Below, piece after piece: positions 45,620-58,751 of a stretch of DNA of 64,000 bases. A program made the translations under genes and the position numbers. The notes beneath the pieces are model-generated. The model had not been told where the DNA came from. It ran no database searches and saw only the letters and a list, made by a program, of their open reading frames with translations. Source of the DNA: Macrotis lagotis (Eukaryota > Chordata > Mammalia > Peramelemorphia > Peramelidae); contig NC_133658.1 in the NCBI RefSeq assembly GCF_037893015.1, positions 885,184,477 through 885,248,476 of the forward strand, written 5' to 3'. Every line of letters begins with the position of its first letter. Positions within the stretch are counted from its first letter, which is position 1.

Positions 45620-47802
45620 GGAAAAGCCTTTTATAAAATACAGCATCCATTCCTATTTAAAAAAACACTAGAAAGTTCAGGAATAAATAAAGTTTTCCTT
45701 AAAATAATAAATAGTACCTATCTAAAACCATCAACGAATATTATATTTAATGGGAATAAACTCTGAGCATTTACAACAAATTCAGGGGTGAAACATGGAT
45801 GCCTTTATCACCATTACTATTCAATATAGTATTAGAAATGCTAACAGTCACAATAAGATAAGAAAAAGAAATTGAAGGAATCAGAATTGGCAATGCACAA
45901 GCAAAACTTTCACTCTTTGCAGATGATATGATGGTATACATAGACAACCCAAGAAAAATCATCTAAAAAACTCCTTAGAAAGAATAATTTCAGCAAAGTA
46001 GCAGGATATAAAATAAATCCACATAAATCATCAGCATCTCTGTATATGAACAACAAAGCCCAAGAACAAGAGATAGAAAGATAAATTCCATTTAAAATAG
46101 CCATAGACAGCATTAAATCTTTGTCCCAAGACAAATCTAGAAACTGTATGAATGCAACCATAAAGCTCTCCTCACCCAAATAAAGTCATATCTAAATAAC
46201 TGGAAAAATGTCAAATGCTCATGGATAGGTCGAACTAATATAATAAAAATAACAATTCTACCCAAATTAATTTTTTTATTCAGTGCCTTACCAATCAAAC
46301 TAGCAAATAACTACATTACCAAGCTAGAAAAAATAGTAACAAAATTCATCTGGAACACAAAAGGGCAAGAATAGCAAGAGAACTGATGAAAAAAAATGTA
46401 AAGGAAGATGTCCAAGCTCTACCAGATCTAAAACTCTACCATAAAGCAGCAGTCATCAAAACTGCCTGGCACTGGTTAAGAACTGAGTAATGGATCAATG
46501 GATTAGGAAAGGTTCAAAAGAAGCTGCAGTAAATGACTACAGAAATCTGCTATTTGACAAACCCAAAGATATCTGCTTCTTAGATAAGAACTCACTAGTT
46601 GAAAAAAATTTTTGGGAAAACTGGAAAATAAAAAACTAGGCATAAAAAAAATAAAAAAACTAGGCATAGATCCATATCTCACACCCTAAATCAAAATAAG
46701 ATCAAAATGGATACAGGATTTATACATAAAAAGTGATAGCATAAATGCATTAATAGAACCAAAAGTACCCTATCGATCTGATCTATGGAAAGGGGGCATA
46801 CAAATAAGAATTATAAATTGTAAAATGAATGATTTTGACTATAATAAATTAAGAAGGATTTGCACTAATAAAATAAATGCTACCAAAATTAGAAGAAAAG
46901 CAGAAAGCTAGGAAACAATCTTCACAACCAGGAGTTCTGATAAAGGTCTCATTTCTAAAATATATATAGAGAGAATTTCATCAAATTTATAAGGTCACAA
47001 GTCATTCCCCAATTGATAAATGGCCATAAGATATGAACAGTTTTCAAATGAAGAAATTAAAGCTATATATAATCATATGAAAAAATGCTTCAAATAACCA
47101 TTGATTAGAGAAATGCAAATTAAAACAACAATGAGGTATCATCTCACAACTATTAGATTAGCCCAGATGAGAAAAAAGGGAAAATGATCAAAGTTGGAAA
47201 GGTTATGGGAGGATTGGGACATTGATTTATTACTGGTAGAGTTCTGAATGGAACCAACCCTTCTGGAGAGCAATAAAAATGTTCATACCCTTTGACCCAG
47301 TAATTCCAATTCTAGGACTATATTTAGAAGAAATTGTAAAAAAATGGGAAATGTCCTATATACTCCAAAATATTCATAGCAACTCTTTTTGTAGTGGCAA
47401 AGAATTGGAAATTGAGAGGATTCCCATCCATTGGAGAATGGCTAAACAAACTTATGGTACATGAATACTATGGAATATTATTGTTCTATAAGAAAACATA
47501 AATAGTTGGACTCTAGAGAAGCATGGAATGATGTACAGGATCTGATGCTGAGCAAAGCGAGTAGAGCCAAGAGAACAATGTACACATCGACAACGTTATG
47601 AGATGAACAACCTACATGGAAGCAACCCCTCTCAATGGTCCAAAGAGCTAGGACAAGTATATTTGACTGATTATGGTCTATGTTATCCCCAACCAGAGGA
47701 TGAAAAACAAAACACACAGGAAAAAAAAAACAACCTTTCCAAATCTGATGAACATTTTATTAAAATTATCTCTTATATATCTCTTTCCCTTAATCTTTTT
47801 GT

Positions 47803-47952
47803 TTTTTTAGGTTTTTGCAAGGCAATGGGGTTAAGTGGCTTGCCTAAGGCCACACAGCTAGGTAATTATTAAATGTCTGAGGCTAGATTTGAATTCGGGT
47901 CCTCCTGACTCCAAGGCTGGTGCTCTATCCACTGCTCCACCTAGCTGCCCCC
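47803..47952 (-). mobile_element. WSINE-like SINE inside L1 3' UTR, antisense
   Basis: TTTTTAGGTTTTTGCAAGGC to CTCCACCTAGCTGCCCC, flanked by CTCTTTCCCTTAATCTT copies. Confidence 0.93.
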
Positions 47953-48159
47953 TCTTTCCCTTAATCTTAATTCCTCATGCTAAAATTTACTAATTTGTAA
48001 ATATGTTTAACAAAATATATATGTAAAATTCTAACCTGACTATTCCCTGATGAGGGGAGAGGGGTGGGAAGGGAAGGTGGAGAGAAATTTTATAACTTGG
48101 AAATATGCAAGTACAAATGAATGAAAATAAATAATTTTTTTTAAAAGATGAGAATTTTA

Positions 48160-48309
48160 TTTTATTTTTAGGTTTTTGCAAGGCAAATGGGGTTAAGTGC
48201 CTTGCCCAAGGCCACACAGCTAGGCAATTATTAAGTGAGGCCAGATTTGAACTCAGGTACTCCTGACTCCAGGGCTGGTGCTCTATCCACTGCACCGCCT
48301 AGCCACCCC
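48160..48309 (-). mobile_element. WSINE-like SINE, antisense
   Basis: TTTTTAGGTTTTTGCAAGGC to CACCGCCTAGCCACCCC, flanked by GATGAGAATTTTA / GATGAAAATTTTA. Confidence 0.92.
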
Positions 48310-50430
48310 TGATGAAAATTTTAAAAGAAAGAAAACCTGGCAGATGGAAGGCTGGGAGATGCCCAATACAAAGTCAGGGAGATAGAAGGAAGATGGAGTG
48401 TCCTGATGGTGAGGAACAGATTGAAGATCAGTTTGGCTATATCATAGAGTAAGATCGGAGAGGAATGTCCAATGAAGCTGAAACCATATGTCAAGGGTGG
48501 GACCTGTAGAACTCTAAAAGCTAAAGAGCTTGTCTTTGAGCTAGGGCACTAGGAAGCCACTGGAATGAATGGAATATGAGAGTCACACTGGCACATCTAT
48601 GGGTAAGAGAAATTGCTTTGATAACAGTGTGAGATGTACTGGAATGTGGTGAGACTAGGAGGGGATACCAATTAGGAGACAGTTGAAATCTCAGTGAGAA
48701 GTGAGGATCTGAACTAAGGTAGTAACTTTTTTTAGTGGAGAGACATGTGAAGATAGAAGCAGCAAGAATAGACAATTAATTAGATATGTGGGGTGAGGAA
48801 GCCTGGATTATGTACCTGGGAAACTGCAACGATGGTGGTGCTTTTGATAAATAAGGAAGTCTGGAAGAAGCAACATTTTAGAAGAAAAGATACTAAAGTC
48901 TGTTTTAGACTCATTGAGCCTAAGATATCTCTGGGGTATCCAGTTTGACTATCCCCTTGGTAATGAGTGATGTAGGACTGAATTCAAGAACAGATTTGGG
49001 AGTCCTCTGCACAATCATGATCTTTAAACCCATGGGAGCTGATGAGGTTCTGGAGAGTACAGAGGGAGAAGAGAAGAGAAGAGGACCTTTATAAAGGAGA
49101 GTTTTGGCCAAGTGAAGGCGGTAGAAGTAAGTGTGACCTCCAATAAGGCAGGCTTGAACACAATGTAAGCTAGATGAGAGCAAGAGATGTATACTGCTAT
49201 TTTAAAGAGGCCGAGAGGAAGGAAATACTTCATTTCCCAAGATGCTTCGTTGGATTGGGTCCTTAAGCCAAGTAAGACTATTAACTAAGCCCTCAAGACT
49301 GGATAAAATATAGAGCACAATTCAACAGCTAGATTAAGTGGCTTTAGGAGAGGAGTGTGTCTAATCTCCGTGGGCTTGCTTAGACATAGCGGTATCCTTT
49401 TTTTCTTAAACTTTTAAATTCTATGATCGCCAGACATGGCCATGTCCTGAGGGAGAAGCTAATGGTGCAAATCACACATCAGAAGCAGCTTTAGGAAGCA
49501 GCCTCTCAAAGGGCCCCAAAGCTAGGATAATCTCCAGGAGCCAACAGAGTATTTCCCTAACCTATTTTTGTAAGGCTTCTGAAGATGAATTCTCTGAATT
49601 GCACAGGAGTTATCTGGGTCCAGCAAGGTAAATGACCATTAAGAGTTATTTTCAGGGGGTGAAGATAAAATAAAACTTTGCCAGAAAGCTTGACTTTGAT
49701 CCATCACTGAAATGTCAGCTCACGTTTGGTGGAATCCAGGACTTTGGATGTTCTAGGATATTAGCACAGTGTGTGCTCTCAACAAATATTAAATGATGGG
49801 GTGGGAGGAGGTGGGTGGCCACAATCTGCTCCTGAGTAAAATCGGTTGTTTCTAACTGCGCTGGAATTTATTTTGTTTTGGGGTTTGTTTTTTTTAATGA
49901 CTGCTTTGGGCATTTGGGGAAAGAACCATTTTTCCTTATGTGAATGGTTCATTTGACTCATCTCTAGCCATCTTATTTTGCATGCTTTCATCTACTCTTG
50001 TCAGTCCTCCCTCCAAAAAAGCCCTCCTATTTATTACTGACTTGATTATATTTCATGAAATCCTGCTATGGGGAATAGGCTGACCTCTTGTGGAGGTTCT
50101 CCTGAATTGCTATGATGGCTGTCTTCTATTTTAAAAGACATGACCCCAAGGAGGCCTCAGTGGGGTGGAGTTGAGTTAAAACAGGTATAACTTGTCTTCC
50201 TCTGGGTGTTCTACAGCAAATGTTTATACAAAGGACTGAATTTTCTGGACTGTTAGCATTTTGTTCGTTTAAAAAAAATAAGAAAAATCTGTTAAGATCC
50301 AGACACATTTTTCTACAACTTAGTTTTTTTTTTTAAATGATGTCTGGCAGATAAAGTCGATGATCATTCCTAGGAGAATAGAAAGGGTGAGTACAAGGGC
50401 CCATGGAAATTCAGAGGGTAATTCTATTGA
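48310..50430. other. Intergenic with a possible ancient repeat
   Basis: 48340-49200 has the text of a common old mammalian interspersed repeat (GGAAGCCACTGGAATGAATG, GGAGACAGTTGAAATCTCAG) that I cannot name. From 49200 to 50430 nothing was recognised. Confidence 0.4.
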
Positions 50431-50446
50431 AAATTTCCTATTGAGG

Positions 50447-50581
50447 GGTGCAGTGAATAGAGCACCGGCCCTGGAGTCAGGAGGATCTGAATTCAAATTC
50501 AGCTCAGATACTTAATACTTATTTAGCTATGTGACATTGGGGAAGTCTGTAAACTCCATTACCTTGCATAAAACCAAAGAG

Positions 50582-50627
<46 letters not shown>
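50447..50627 (+). mobile_element. WSINE-like SINE with (GA)n tail
   Basis: GAGGGGTGCAGTGAATAGAG to CCTTGCATAAAACC, followed by (GA)n at 50585-50626. Flanks AAAATTTCCTATTG on both sides. Confidence 0.9.
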
Positions 50628-50629
<2 letters not shown>

Positions 50630-51101
50630 AAATTTCCTATTGCAGTCCAGTAAAAAAACTATTTCTCTTTACTAGTGTTTAAAGACCCTTTAAACAAAAA
50701 GTTAGCTGACTAGCTTCTTTCATATTTGGATGAAAAAATCAAGGGTAGTTACCATGAACTTTCTCTTCTTCTCATCAACAAAACCTTGCTTCATCACCCA
50801 CTATTCCTTCCTTCAGTCCAGTCTCTGATGAAGCAGTGACCCTTTTTTCTCACCAAATCTTCTATATGTACCCTTGTTCCTGTCCCCTTCTATCTCCAAC
50901 AATCTATTCCTGTTGTCATTCCCTTCTCTTTTTTTTTTTTTTTGCTAATCATCAGTCTCTCTCCTATGTGCTGGTTCCTTCTCTGTTGTCTGAAAATATG
51001 CCCAAATATTTTAAATCTTTAAAAGAAAAACTCTCACTCATCCCTTTAAGCTGCCATCCTATATATTTCTCCTCTCTTTCTTAGTTATTTGACTTTCATT
51101 C

Positions 51102-51256
51102 TTTTTTTTTTTTAGGTTTTTGCAAGGAAGTGGGGTTAAGTGGCTGCCCAAGGCCACACAGCTAAGTAATTATTAAGTGTCTGAGGTCACATTTGAACTC
51201 AGGTCCTCCTGACTCCAGGGCCGGTGCTCTAATCCACTGCACCACCTAGCCACCCT
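51102..51256 (-). mobile_element. WSINE-like SINE, antisense
   Basis: Poly(T), TAGGTTTTTGCAAGGAAGTG to GCACCACCTAGCCACCC. Flank CTTTCATTC / CCTTCATTC. Confidence 0.92.
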
Positions 51257-51261
51257 GAGAC

Positions 51262-51546
51262 CTTCATTCTTGAAGAAGACCACGATATAAAGGAAGAGAT
51301 GCCATGACAAGCAAGGAATTGGATTCAAATGAGGCACTCCAGAGTGACTAACCTCACTTTTTCCTCTAGAGCTATCTGGGTTCAATGGCCAGATATGAAT
51401 CAGGACAACTGGGGTTGGCCCTGGGTGGGAGGCAATCAGGGTGAAGTGACTTGCCCAAGTTGTGTCAAATGTCTGAGGCCACATTTGTCCTCAGGTCCTT
51501 CTGATTCCAGGGTGGGTCTCTATCCACTGTACTACCAAACTGCCCT
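51262..51546 (-). mobile_element. Long-tailed tRNA-related SINE, antisense
   Basis: CTTCATTCTTGAAGAAGACC, GGAATTGGATTCAAATGAGG and GTGAAGTGACTTGCCCAAG to CACTGTACTACCAAACTGCC. Same family as 16560-16940. Confidence 0.85.
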
Positions 51547-51844
51547 TCTTAGACTTCTTGAAAATAGCCTTCTCCACTCAATGTCTCCATCCCTCACGTT
51601 CTTCTATGTCTTCTACGTTCTTCTACATCTTCTACCATCTTACTCATTTGAAACTACTCTCTCAAATCATCAGTGATCTCTTAATTGCTAACGCTAAAGA
51701 CCTTTTCTTAGCCCTCAGTCTTCTTGATTTCTCTACAGAATTTAATAATATTTGAGAGTATCCTCACCTGGATATTCTCTCTTACTTGAATTTTGGTGAC
51801 ATTGTTCTCTCTCCATTCTCTCCAACTCAAGGTTCTTTTTCACA

Positions 51845-51846
<2 letters not shown>

Positions 51847-51883
<37 letters not shown>
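51847..51883 (+). repeat. (GT)n microsatellite
   Basis: About 18 uninterrupted TG units. Confidence 0.97.
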
Positions 51884-51887
<4 letters not shown>

Positions 51888-53289
51888 AAGGTGTCACCCT
51901 GGACTCCCTTCCCTCTTTTTTCTATCTTAATGACCTCCCTTCAATTTAATTATGACTTCTTTGTGGATGACTAACAGATCTACAGATGTAACCTCAGTTT
52001 TTCTTGAGCTCCAGGCGCTAGATATACTATAGATACATTAAATTCATTATATCAAATTAGATATGCCATAGACACATCTAAAACAGAACTTATTGTCTTT
52101 TTTCTCCTCAACGTTCCCTTTTCTGAACTAATCTCTTATTACCAGTTATAATCACCATCTTTCCTCTCTCTTAGTTTCCAAACAATCTTCACTCATCACA
52201 CATATCTAATTAGCTGCCAAATTTTGTTTAGCTCCATAACAACTCTCACATAAGTCTAATCTCTTCACTCATATACCTCTTGTCTTGGCTATTGATTTCC
52301 AAAACCTATCTGCCTCTGATCTCTTCCCCACTCCTGTTTATGCTTTATACAATTGCCAAAGTGATTTTCCTAAAATGCCAATATGACCATAATAACCCAT
52401 CTATTCAATAATGCTTCAACAATCTATTCAATTATCCACTCTGGTCATCTTCGTACCACCTGTCCTGCCAGTTCATCAAACCACTGGACCCTCCTGAGAC
52501 CCTGCCCTGGGGAGCTCAATCCACTGAGCTTTGGAACATTCATTGTGGAACGTCAGTTATTCAGATTAGTGACTCACACTGGCACCAGATTGGTGCCAAA
52601 TCAAGGCCAAAACCACACCATATGTCACATCCTATCCAGCTGTCTGCCCCCACCAGTCTTCTTACCACCAACCAGTCTTTCCTGCTTTCTGTCTCTTATT
52701 CTGAGAACAATGGACTAATCAATATTATTATTGCTTCAGGAAAGGACACATCAATCAAATTCCCCATTTCTTCACCCAATATTGCCTTGACTTTCCAGAT
52801 TAAAACACACCTGGCCATCACTGTCCTCCCCAAAAGTGTTCCTTCCCCTTATTAGAATGTAAACATCTTTAGGGCACACTGACTTGGCATTTATATTTGT
52901 AGTTACAATATTTAACACAGTATCTGAACTTAGCTATTTAGCAACTATTTTAGCAAACATGTCCCAACAACTATATTCTTTCAAAATCAAATATAAACTC
53001 CTTGCATTTAAAACTCTTCACAACCTGTGCCCATCTTAGCTTTCCAACCATAATATACATTGCTGCCTTTATGTACTCTGTGGTTCAGCTAACCTGAATA
53101 AGGTTACCCATGTAACCATTTGCCTACACCTAATATAAACATTCTGTCTCCCTCATTAGAATATCAGTTCCTTGAGAGAAGGAACTTTGGTCTTTTGTCT
53201 CTACACCACTTATGCCTAGAATGCTTAATGTTTTTAATAAACGCTTGTGGGAAGATTTGTTGAAGAGGTCCAAAATCCTAGAAGCAATC

Positions 53290-53449
53290 CATTTTTTTTT
53301 TTAGGTTTTTGCAAGGCAATGGGGTTAAGTGGCTCACCCAAGGCCACATGGCTAGGTCATTATCAAGTGTCTGAGGCCAGATTTGAATCCAGGTACTCCT
53401 GACTCCAGGGCCCATGCTTTATCCACTGCGCCACCTAGCCGCACCCCCA
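53290..53449 (-). mobile_element. WSINE-like SINE, antisense
   Basis: Poly(T), TAGGTTTTTGCAAGGCAATG to TGCGCCACCTAGCCGCACCC, flanked by AGCAATCCATT on both sides. Confidence 0.94.
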
Positions 53450-55460
53450 GCAATCCATTATTCTTTGGGAAACAAATTGACAATCTCATCTCAGTTCTAC
53501 CATTTTGATCCCTAGTCTGATTTGATGCGGCCCATGCTCTTTAAACATACTAATAGACCTAGCCACCAGGATGAGCCTGAAGACTAAGAAAGGCAAAGAG
53601 AATTGAAGAGGCTCTCTCTTACCCTTCACTCCTTCAACCTACTTTCCCCTGTTCCCACTGAAGGCCAGATTGGTCTTCTGCTTCCCCCCCCCCCCCACTG
53701 TTCTTGCTACATCTTTCTTGGATCTGCCATACCCTAGGAGATAGTGCTTGAGTATCAAAGGCACTACCATGATCATCAATATATTCAAGATATTCACCCC
53801 ATGGCAAAGTATTTCCCTTATGCCCCAGAAGAGGATGGCTTGGTCTGGGGCTCTGTCCTGAGTAGGCAGGTTGAGTTTGGTTTTGGAAATATAGAAGTTT
53901 AAAAAAAACTATGATAGTTGTGAGACATGTCTTTGTAATAGAGTGGAAGAGAAAAGTATGTCTGCAAATGACATTCAGGTTTAGACTCTAAAGAACTGAG
54001 AAACCAATTGTTCTTTTGTTGCCTAAGAAAGAGACCCTTAGTAGAAAGACTGAAGCTAGCAGGGAAAATTCATTCGAGGTTTCTTGGAAGTTATGCTAAG
54101 TTGAGCATTAACGATAGGAAGAGACTATAAAAAGACACAGACATTGTATTGTCTTCTTTAAATGGAATTCACATGTTTGAAGTTCACTCTCCTTTAGCAG
54201 TAATGTAGTAAGTATTCTATTTTGGAAGGGAAAGACCGGAGCTATCTTCTGCAGGTCTCTTAGCGTGTTTTATTAGTCCCCAGGGCCATGCTTTATGGTG
54301 TTTTTCATCCTTCCCTGATTTAATAATTCACGTTTCAAACCCTTTCCACTGTATGTGCATATTTTTCCTCATTGTCTGTGGTTGGCTTTTGACCTCACTA
54401 TTCCTGGATCTCTTACATCAGAGCGGAAATCATTGTAAAGCCTTTAGTAATTGAATTGGGTGGCTGGTGGGGATCGGGCAGGGAGACAATATGGGAAGCA
54501 GCCGAGGGACCCTGAGAAAAGAAAGTATGGAAAAACTCCAAATCCCTAGTCATTTTTTCTTAATTGAATACATTTGAGGCAGGAGGATGGCAGTTGAATG
54601 CTGCCAGCCTGGCTCATGTAGCTGTTTTCTTTCAAAGGGATGAGTTCCTACAGAGTTCACCTGGACAGAAGGATTGTTCTGTTTTTCAGTTCATCTCACC
54701 TGCTTGCAAGGTACCCACATCCCTGCAGCTGGTGAAATGAATACATCCAAAGAGGACCACTGAACGTTCAGGTGAGCCCTTCCAAACCCAATGTGGAACC
54801 AAACCTAAACTCCACATCAGTAAGCCTGGGCAGTCACTCAGCAAACTGCCTTGTCCACAGGGAGGAACCTCCCAATTACACTTTGCTTTGTGTACTGAAT
54901 TTTCCAAGCTGACCCTTTATGGTCTAAGTCGGAGGCCCAATTCAACTCAGCTCAGAATGATGTTATTTAAAACAATAGGATAGTTAATGATCTATCTGTC
55001 TATGGAGTAAAGGATTAGAAATGGCCTCTGGGTAAACTTGGGAAAGATTATATAAACTGATACACAACCAGACAAGCAGAATCAAGAGCATAATTCACAC
55101 CATGACCATAGTACAATAAAAATTTTAGAATTCTGCTCAATGTGCCAACCAATTTTGGTGTTAGAGGCAAAATGTGCCTCCCAGTTTTTGGCAGAGACAA
55201 GGTGGACTATATGTGCATACACATTCAGGCACAGAACTTCAAAGACCACCCAAACCTTGCCCTTATTTTGCAGAATAGGAAACTGAGTTAGTTAAGTGGA
55301 TTTGCTTAAAGTCACAAAGGTGGTAAGGTTTAGAGATAGAGATAGACATAGACATAGAATTTAATCCCAGATTGTTTGACTGGAAGGTTGCATTATATTT
55401 ATTTGTTAAAAAGAGAGTTGGGTGAGGAGTAGTAGTGTGGACAGAGAAGTCTTTGGGAAA
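53450..55460. other. Intergenic, nothing recognised
   Basis: Two kilobases with only a C run (53684-53696). No convincing open frame or named repeat; largely single-copy in appearance. Confidence 0.55.
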
Positions 55461-55470
55461 TGATTGATTA

Positions 55471-56385
55471 AAAAAAAAGTTCAACTCATTCAACCTTTCT
55501 GGAGAGAAATTTGGAACTACGCCCAAAGGGCAACAAAAATGAGCATACACTTTGATCCAGCAATACCACTACTGGGTCTATACCCTGAAGAGATGATGAA
55601 AAAGGTTAAAAACATCACTTGTACAAAAATATTCAGAGCAGCCCTGTTTGTGGTGGCAAAGAATTGGAAATCAAGTAAATGTCCTTCAGTTGGGGAATGG
55701 CTTAGCAAACTGTAGTACATATATGTCATGGAACACTATTGTTCTATTAGAAACCAGGAGGGATGGGAATTCAGGGAAGCCTGGAGGGATTTGCATAAAC
55801 TGATGCTGAGTGAGATGAGCAGAAGCAGAAAAACACTGTACACCCTAACAGCAACATGGGGGCGATGGTCAACCTTGCTGGACCCGCTCATTCCATCAGT
55901 GCAACAATCAGGGACAATTTGGGTCTGTCTGCAATGGAGAATACCATCTGTATCCAGATAAAGAGCTGTGGAGTTTGAACAAATTTCAAGGTCTATTCCC
56001 TTTAATTTAGAAAACAGATATCTTATTGTCTGAACTTGTTATCTCTTATACTTTTTGTTTCTTCCTTTAAGAATGTGATTTCTCTCATCACACTCAGTTT
56101 GGATCAATGTACAACATGGAAACAAAATAAAGACTGAAAGATTGTTTTCTGTGGGGGTGGGGGAGGGAAATAAGATTGGGGGAAAAATTGTAAAACTCAA
56201 ATAAAATCTTTTTTTTTAGGGTTTTTTTTTGGTAAGGCAAAATGGGGTTAAGTGACTTGCCCAAGGCCACACAGCTGTCTGAGACCGGATTTGAACCCAG
56301 GTACTCCTGACTCCAAGGCCGGTGCTTTATCCACTATGCCACCTAGCCGCCCCTAAATAAAATCTTTAAAAAAAAAGTTCAAGGG
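55471..56385 (+). mobile_element. 5'-truncated L1 (3' end only)
   Basis: Starts within the ORF2 C-terminus (TTCAACTCATTCAACC) and is very similar to 37250-38010. It ends with a G-rich tract and AAATAAAATCTTT. Flanked by A-run plus GTTCAA copies; split by a SINE at 56209. Confidence 0.92.
56209..56355 (-). mobile_element. WSINE-like SINE inside L1 tail, antisense
   Basis: Poly(T) then GGTAAGGCAAAATGGGGTTA to ATGCCACCTAGCCGCCCC; AAATAAAATCTTT is duplicated on both sides. Confidence 0.93.
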
Positions 56386-56389
56386 GGAC

Positions 56390-56855
56390 TCTGGTAGAAG
56401 AAGTGAAGCAGTTTTATGCTTTGCTCAAACTAAAGAGAATATAGTGACATTCATTTCCTTTTTACCTGCCTTGATTCATATTCTCTTCACTGTTCTCTCT
56501 CTCTTTTTTTTTATAGATTCCATATCTATTTGATATCCTTAATTCTGCACCAAAGAAGTCCCTGATCCTTTCTCTTCAGAAATGCTCCTTTTGGCTTTCT
56601 TCTTATTAGTTCATTTCCCTATAGAATTTGCCAACCCTGAGTATCTAACATCATTCCTGAGCCTTCCAAGGACCTCAAACTTTCATTTGGAGAGATGTTA
56701 CCCTTCTATAACTAGTCCTGCAATGGCAGTTAATGATAATGGCTCTTCTTTCCAAATAGTTAATGACACAAGAAGGAAGTATTCAGATATTCATTTATTA
56801 GACAACCAGGCAAATATCATGAAAAACTTCTAAAAAATTATCATTGATGTCTTTT
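56390..56855. other. Intergenic, nothing recognised
   Basis: An 83-codon frame at 56582-56833 begins with a hydrophobic stretch but has no recognisable domain. It is probably chance. Confidence 0.5.
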
Positions 56856-56859
56856 GGTT

Positions 56860-58080
56860 TTTTACATCATTATAATTTTCCCCCAGTATCCCTCTCCCTT
56901 TCCTTTCTTGAGGACCATTTCATAATACAAACAGTATTTTGAAGGAGAAAAAGAAGGGAGGAGGAAAAGGAGGAAAAGAAGATTGTCCCAACTGATCAAT
57001 ACACTGAAAAAGTCTAAGAATATGTGCAATGGATAATACTTGAGTGAAAAAATCTCCCACCTTTGTAAAGGGGTGAGGTCAAAGTGTCTTCTTATAAACC
57101 ATGTTTGTTTTTTAGTTATGTTTATTTTATGTTTTTATTGTATATCATAAATAATATTATTGTACATTATATTATTTGTATTGAATGTTTATTATATTTT
57201 AAAATATATATATTCAATTTTTTGTGATTCTATTTACATTATTATAAATTTATGTAAAAAATTATATTGTTGGGGTGGCTAGGTGGCGCAGTGGATAGAG
57301 CACTGGCCCTGGAGTCAGGAGAACCTGAGTTCTAAGCCAGCCTCAGACACTTAATAATTACCTAGCTGGGTGGCCTTGGGCAAGCCACTTAACCCCATTT
57401 GCCTTGCAAAAACCTAAAAAAAAAAGTAGAAATGAGAAAAAAATATATTGTTTTCTTGAACCTATTTATTTCACTTGGCATCAGTTCATGTAAGTCTTCT
57501 CATGTTTCTCTATTTGTCATATTTATCATTTCTAAGAGTACAGTAATATTCCTCTATATTCATGTACTACAATTTGTTTAGCCATTCCCCAATCAGTAAA
57601 AGAAAATGTGACATCCTTAAGTTTAGAGTCCCCATCCCAAGTGATTACATGGACTATTTGTGACCAATTTGTAGTAGAGCATTCTGAGCTTATATTGGTC
57701 TGAGCAGCCACAGTCAGACACACTGTAATTTGTCTTAAATATAGTGATATCATTTTGGTCTTCTTCAGTAAGGAAGGACAAGAACCAAACAACGGGGGGC
57801 AGGCAGGGAATGTTCCAAATCTTTAGTGTCCTCTTTGAGGTAAAATCTAATGGCAGGGTTTCTGGATCAAAGGAGATGGACATTTTAGTTGCTTCATTTG
57901 CATAATTCTAAATGGTTTTCTAAAATAGTGATAGAGGTTCATAGCTCCACCAGCAATGCACTGTGTCCCTATGTTCTCACAATCCCCTCCAACATTGACT
58001 GTTCCCATCTTTGCCAGTTTGTAGAGTTTGAGATGAAACCTCAGGGCTATTTGGATTTCATGTAAGAGCTTTCATCATAC
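56860..58080 (-). mobile_element. Old L1 3' region, antisense, interrupted
   Basis: Minus-strand L1: TTTATTTCACTTGGCATCAG, TTTGTTTAGCCATTCCCCAA, TTTCTGGATCAAAGGAGATG, CAATCCCCTCCAACATTGAC. Interrupted by a SINE (57273) and an unrelated 240-bp piece (57598-57840). Confidence 0.7.
57273..57426 (+). mobile_element. WSINE-like SINE
   Basis: GGGTGGCTAGGTGGCGCAGT to GCAAAAACCTAAAAAAAAAA; nearly complete. Confidence 0.94.
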
Positions 58081-58182
58081 TTGACTGATTGGAGGTTATC
58101 CCTGAATTCTGAGTCCCCGGTCTCTCCCCACTTATGTTACCAGAAAAAAATGAGGTTTTGTTATCAGGACAACTATTTAAAT

Positions 58183-58335
58183 TTTTTTTTTATTTTATTT
58201 ATGGCAATGGGGTTAAGTGACTTAGCCAAGGTCACACAGCTAGGCAATTATTAAGTGTCTGAGGCTGGATTTCATCTCTGGTCCTCCTGATTCCAGGGCT
58301 GGTGCTCTATTACTGCACCATCTAGTTGCCTCTGG
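58183..58335 (-). mobile_element. WSINE-like SINE, antisense
   Basis: Poly(T), ATGGCAATGGGGTTAAGTGA to CACCATCTAGTTGCCTC. Confidence 0.88.
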
Positions 58336-58718
58336 TAGGTGTTTAAGAGATACTTGATGAGTTGATGCTGTGACATGCCCAAAGTTTCATAGTGGTAGAA
58401 TAAGGATTGAAATACCAGTCTTCTGTTTATCAACCCAAGGGTCTCTCCTTGAGTCACTCTACCAGGATGAGGACTGGAATTGTTGCTGATTGTGTTTGAT
58501 TTTCCACTGTGAAGAATCACTCTTTTGACCTACGACTTCAGATGTAAAAGAAAATAGAGATTTTTATTAAAAGAAGTTACAACACAAAGAAAGTTATAGG
58601 AAAGTTAAGAAGAGTTTAAAGAAAAGTCACATAGATTTCTAATTAATTTTGGCAGGTCAGCTGATAGGCTCAGCAGAAGTTTGGAAAGGATATGAGTGAG
58701 AGACAGACAGACACACAG

Positions 58719-58751
<33 letters not shown>

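Larger units (their letters stand above)
43436..48140 (+). mobile_element. Older L1 copy, interrupted by SINEs and an LTR
   Basis: ORF2 reverse-transcriptase part through the 3' UTR; the FADD motif lies at 45916-45927. Interrupted by SINEs (43735, 44018, 47805) and the solo LTR (44525-45619). The 3' UTR differs from the 37.3-38.0 kb copy, so it is another, older subfamily. Many stops and frameshifts. Confidence 0.85.
50760..53260 (+). mobile_element. L2-like LINE region, interrupted
   Basis: CT-rich text typical of CR1/L2 LINEs: CAGTGATCTCTTAATTGCTA, CAAAGTGATTTTCCTAAAAT, AAACTCCTTGCATTTAAAAC. Tails such as ATATCAGTTCCTTGAGAGAA and TTTTTAATAAACGCTTGTGG occur at 53160-53245. A second tail near 52850-52935 suggests two overlapping copies. 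Confidence 0.6.

Noticed and set aside
52383-52855. 111- and 77-codon frames
   Set aside because: They lie in CT-rich L2-like sequence; no domain.
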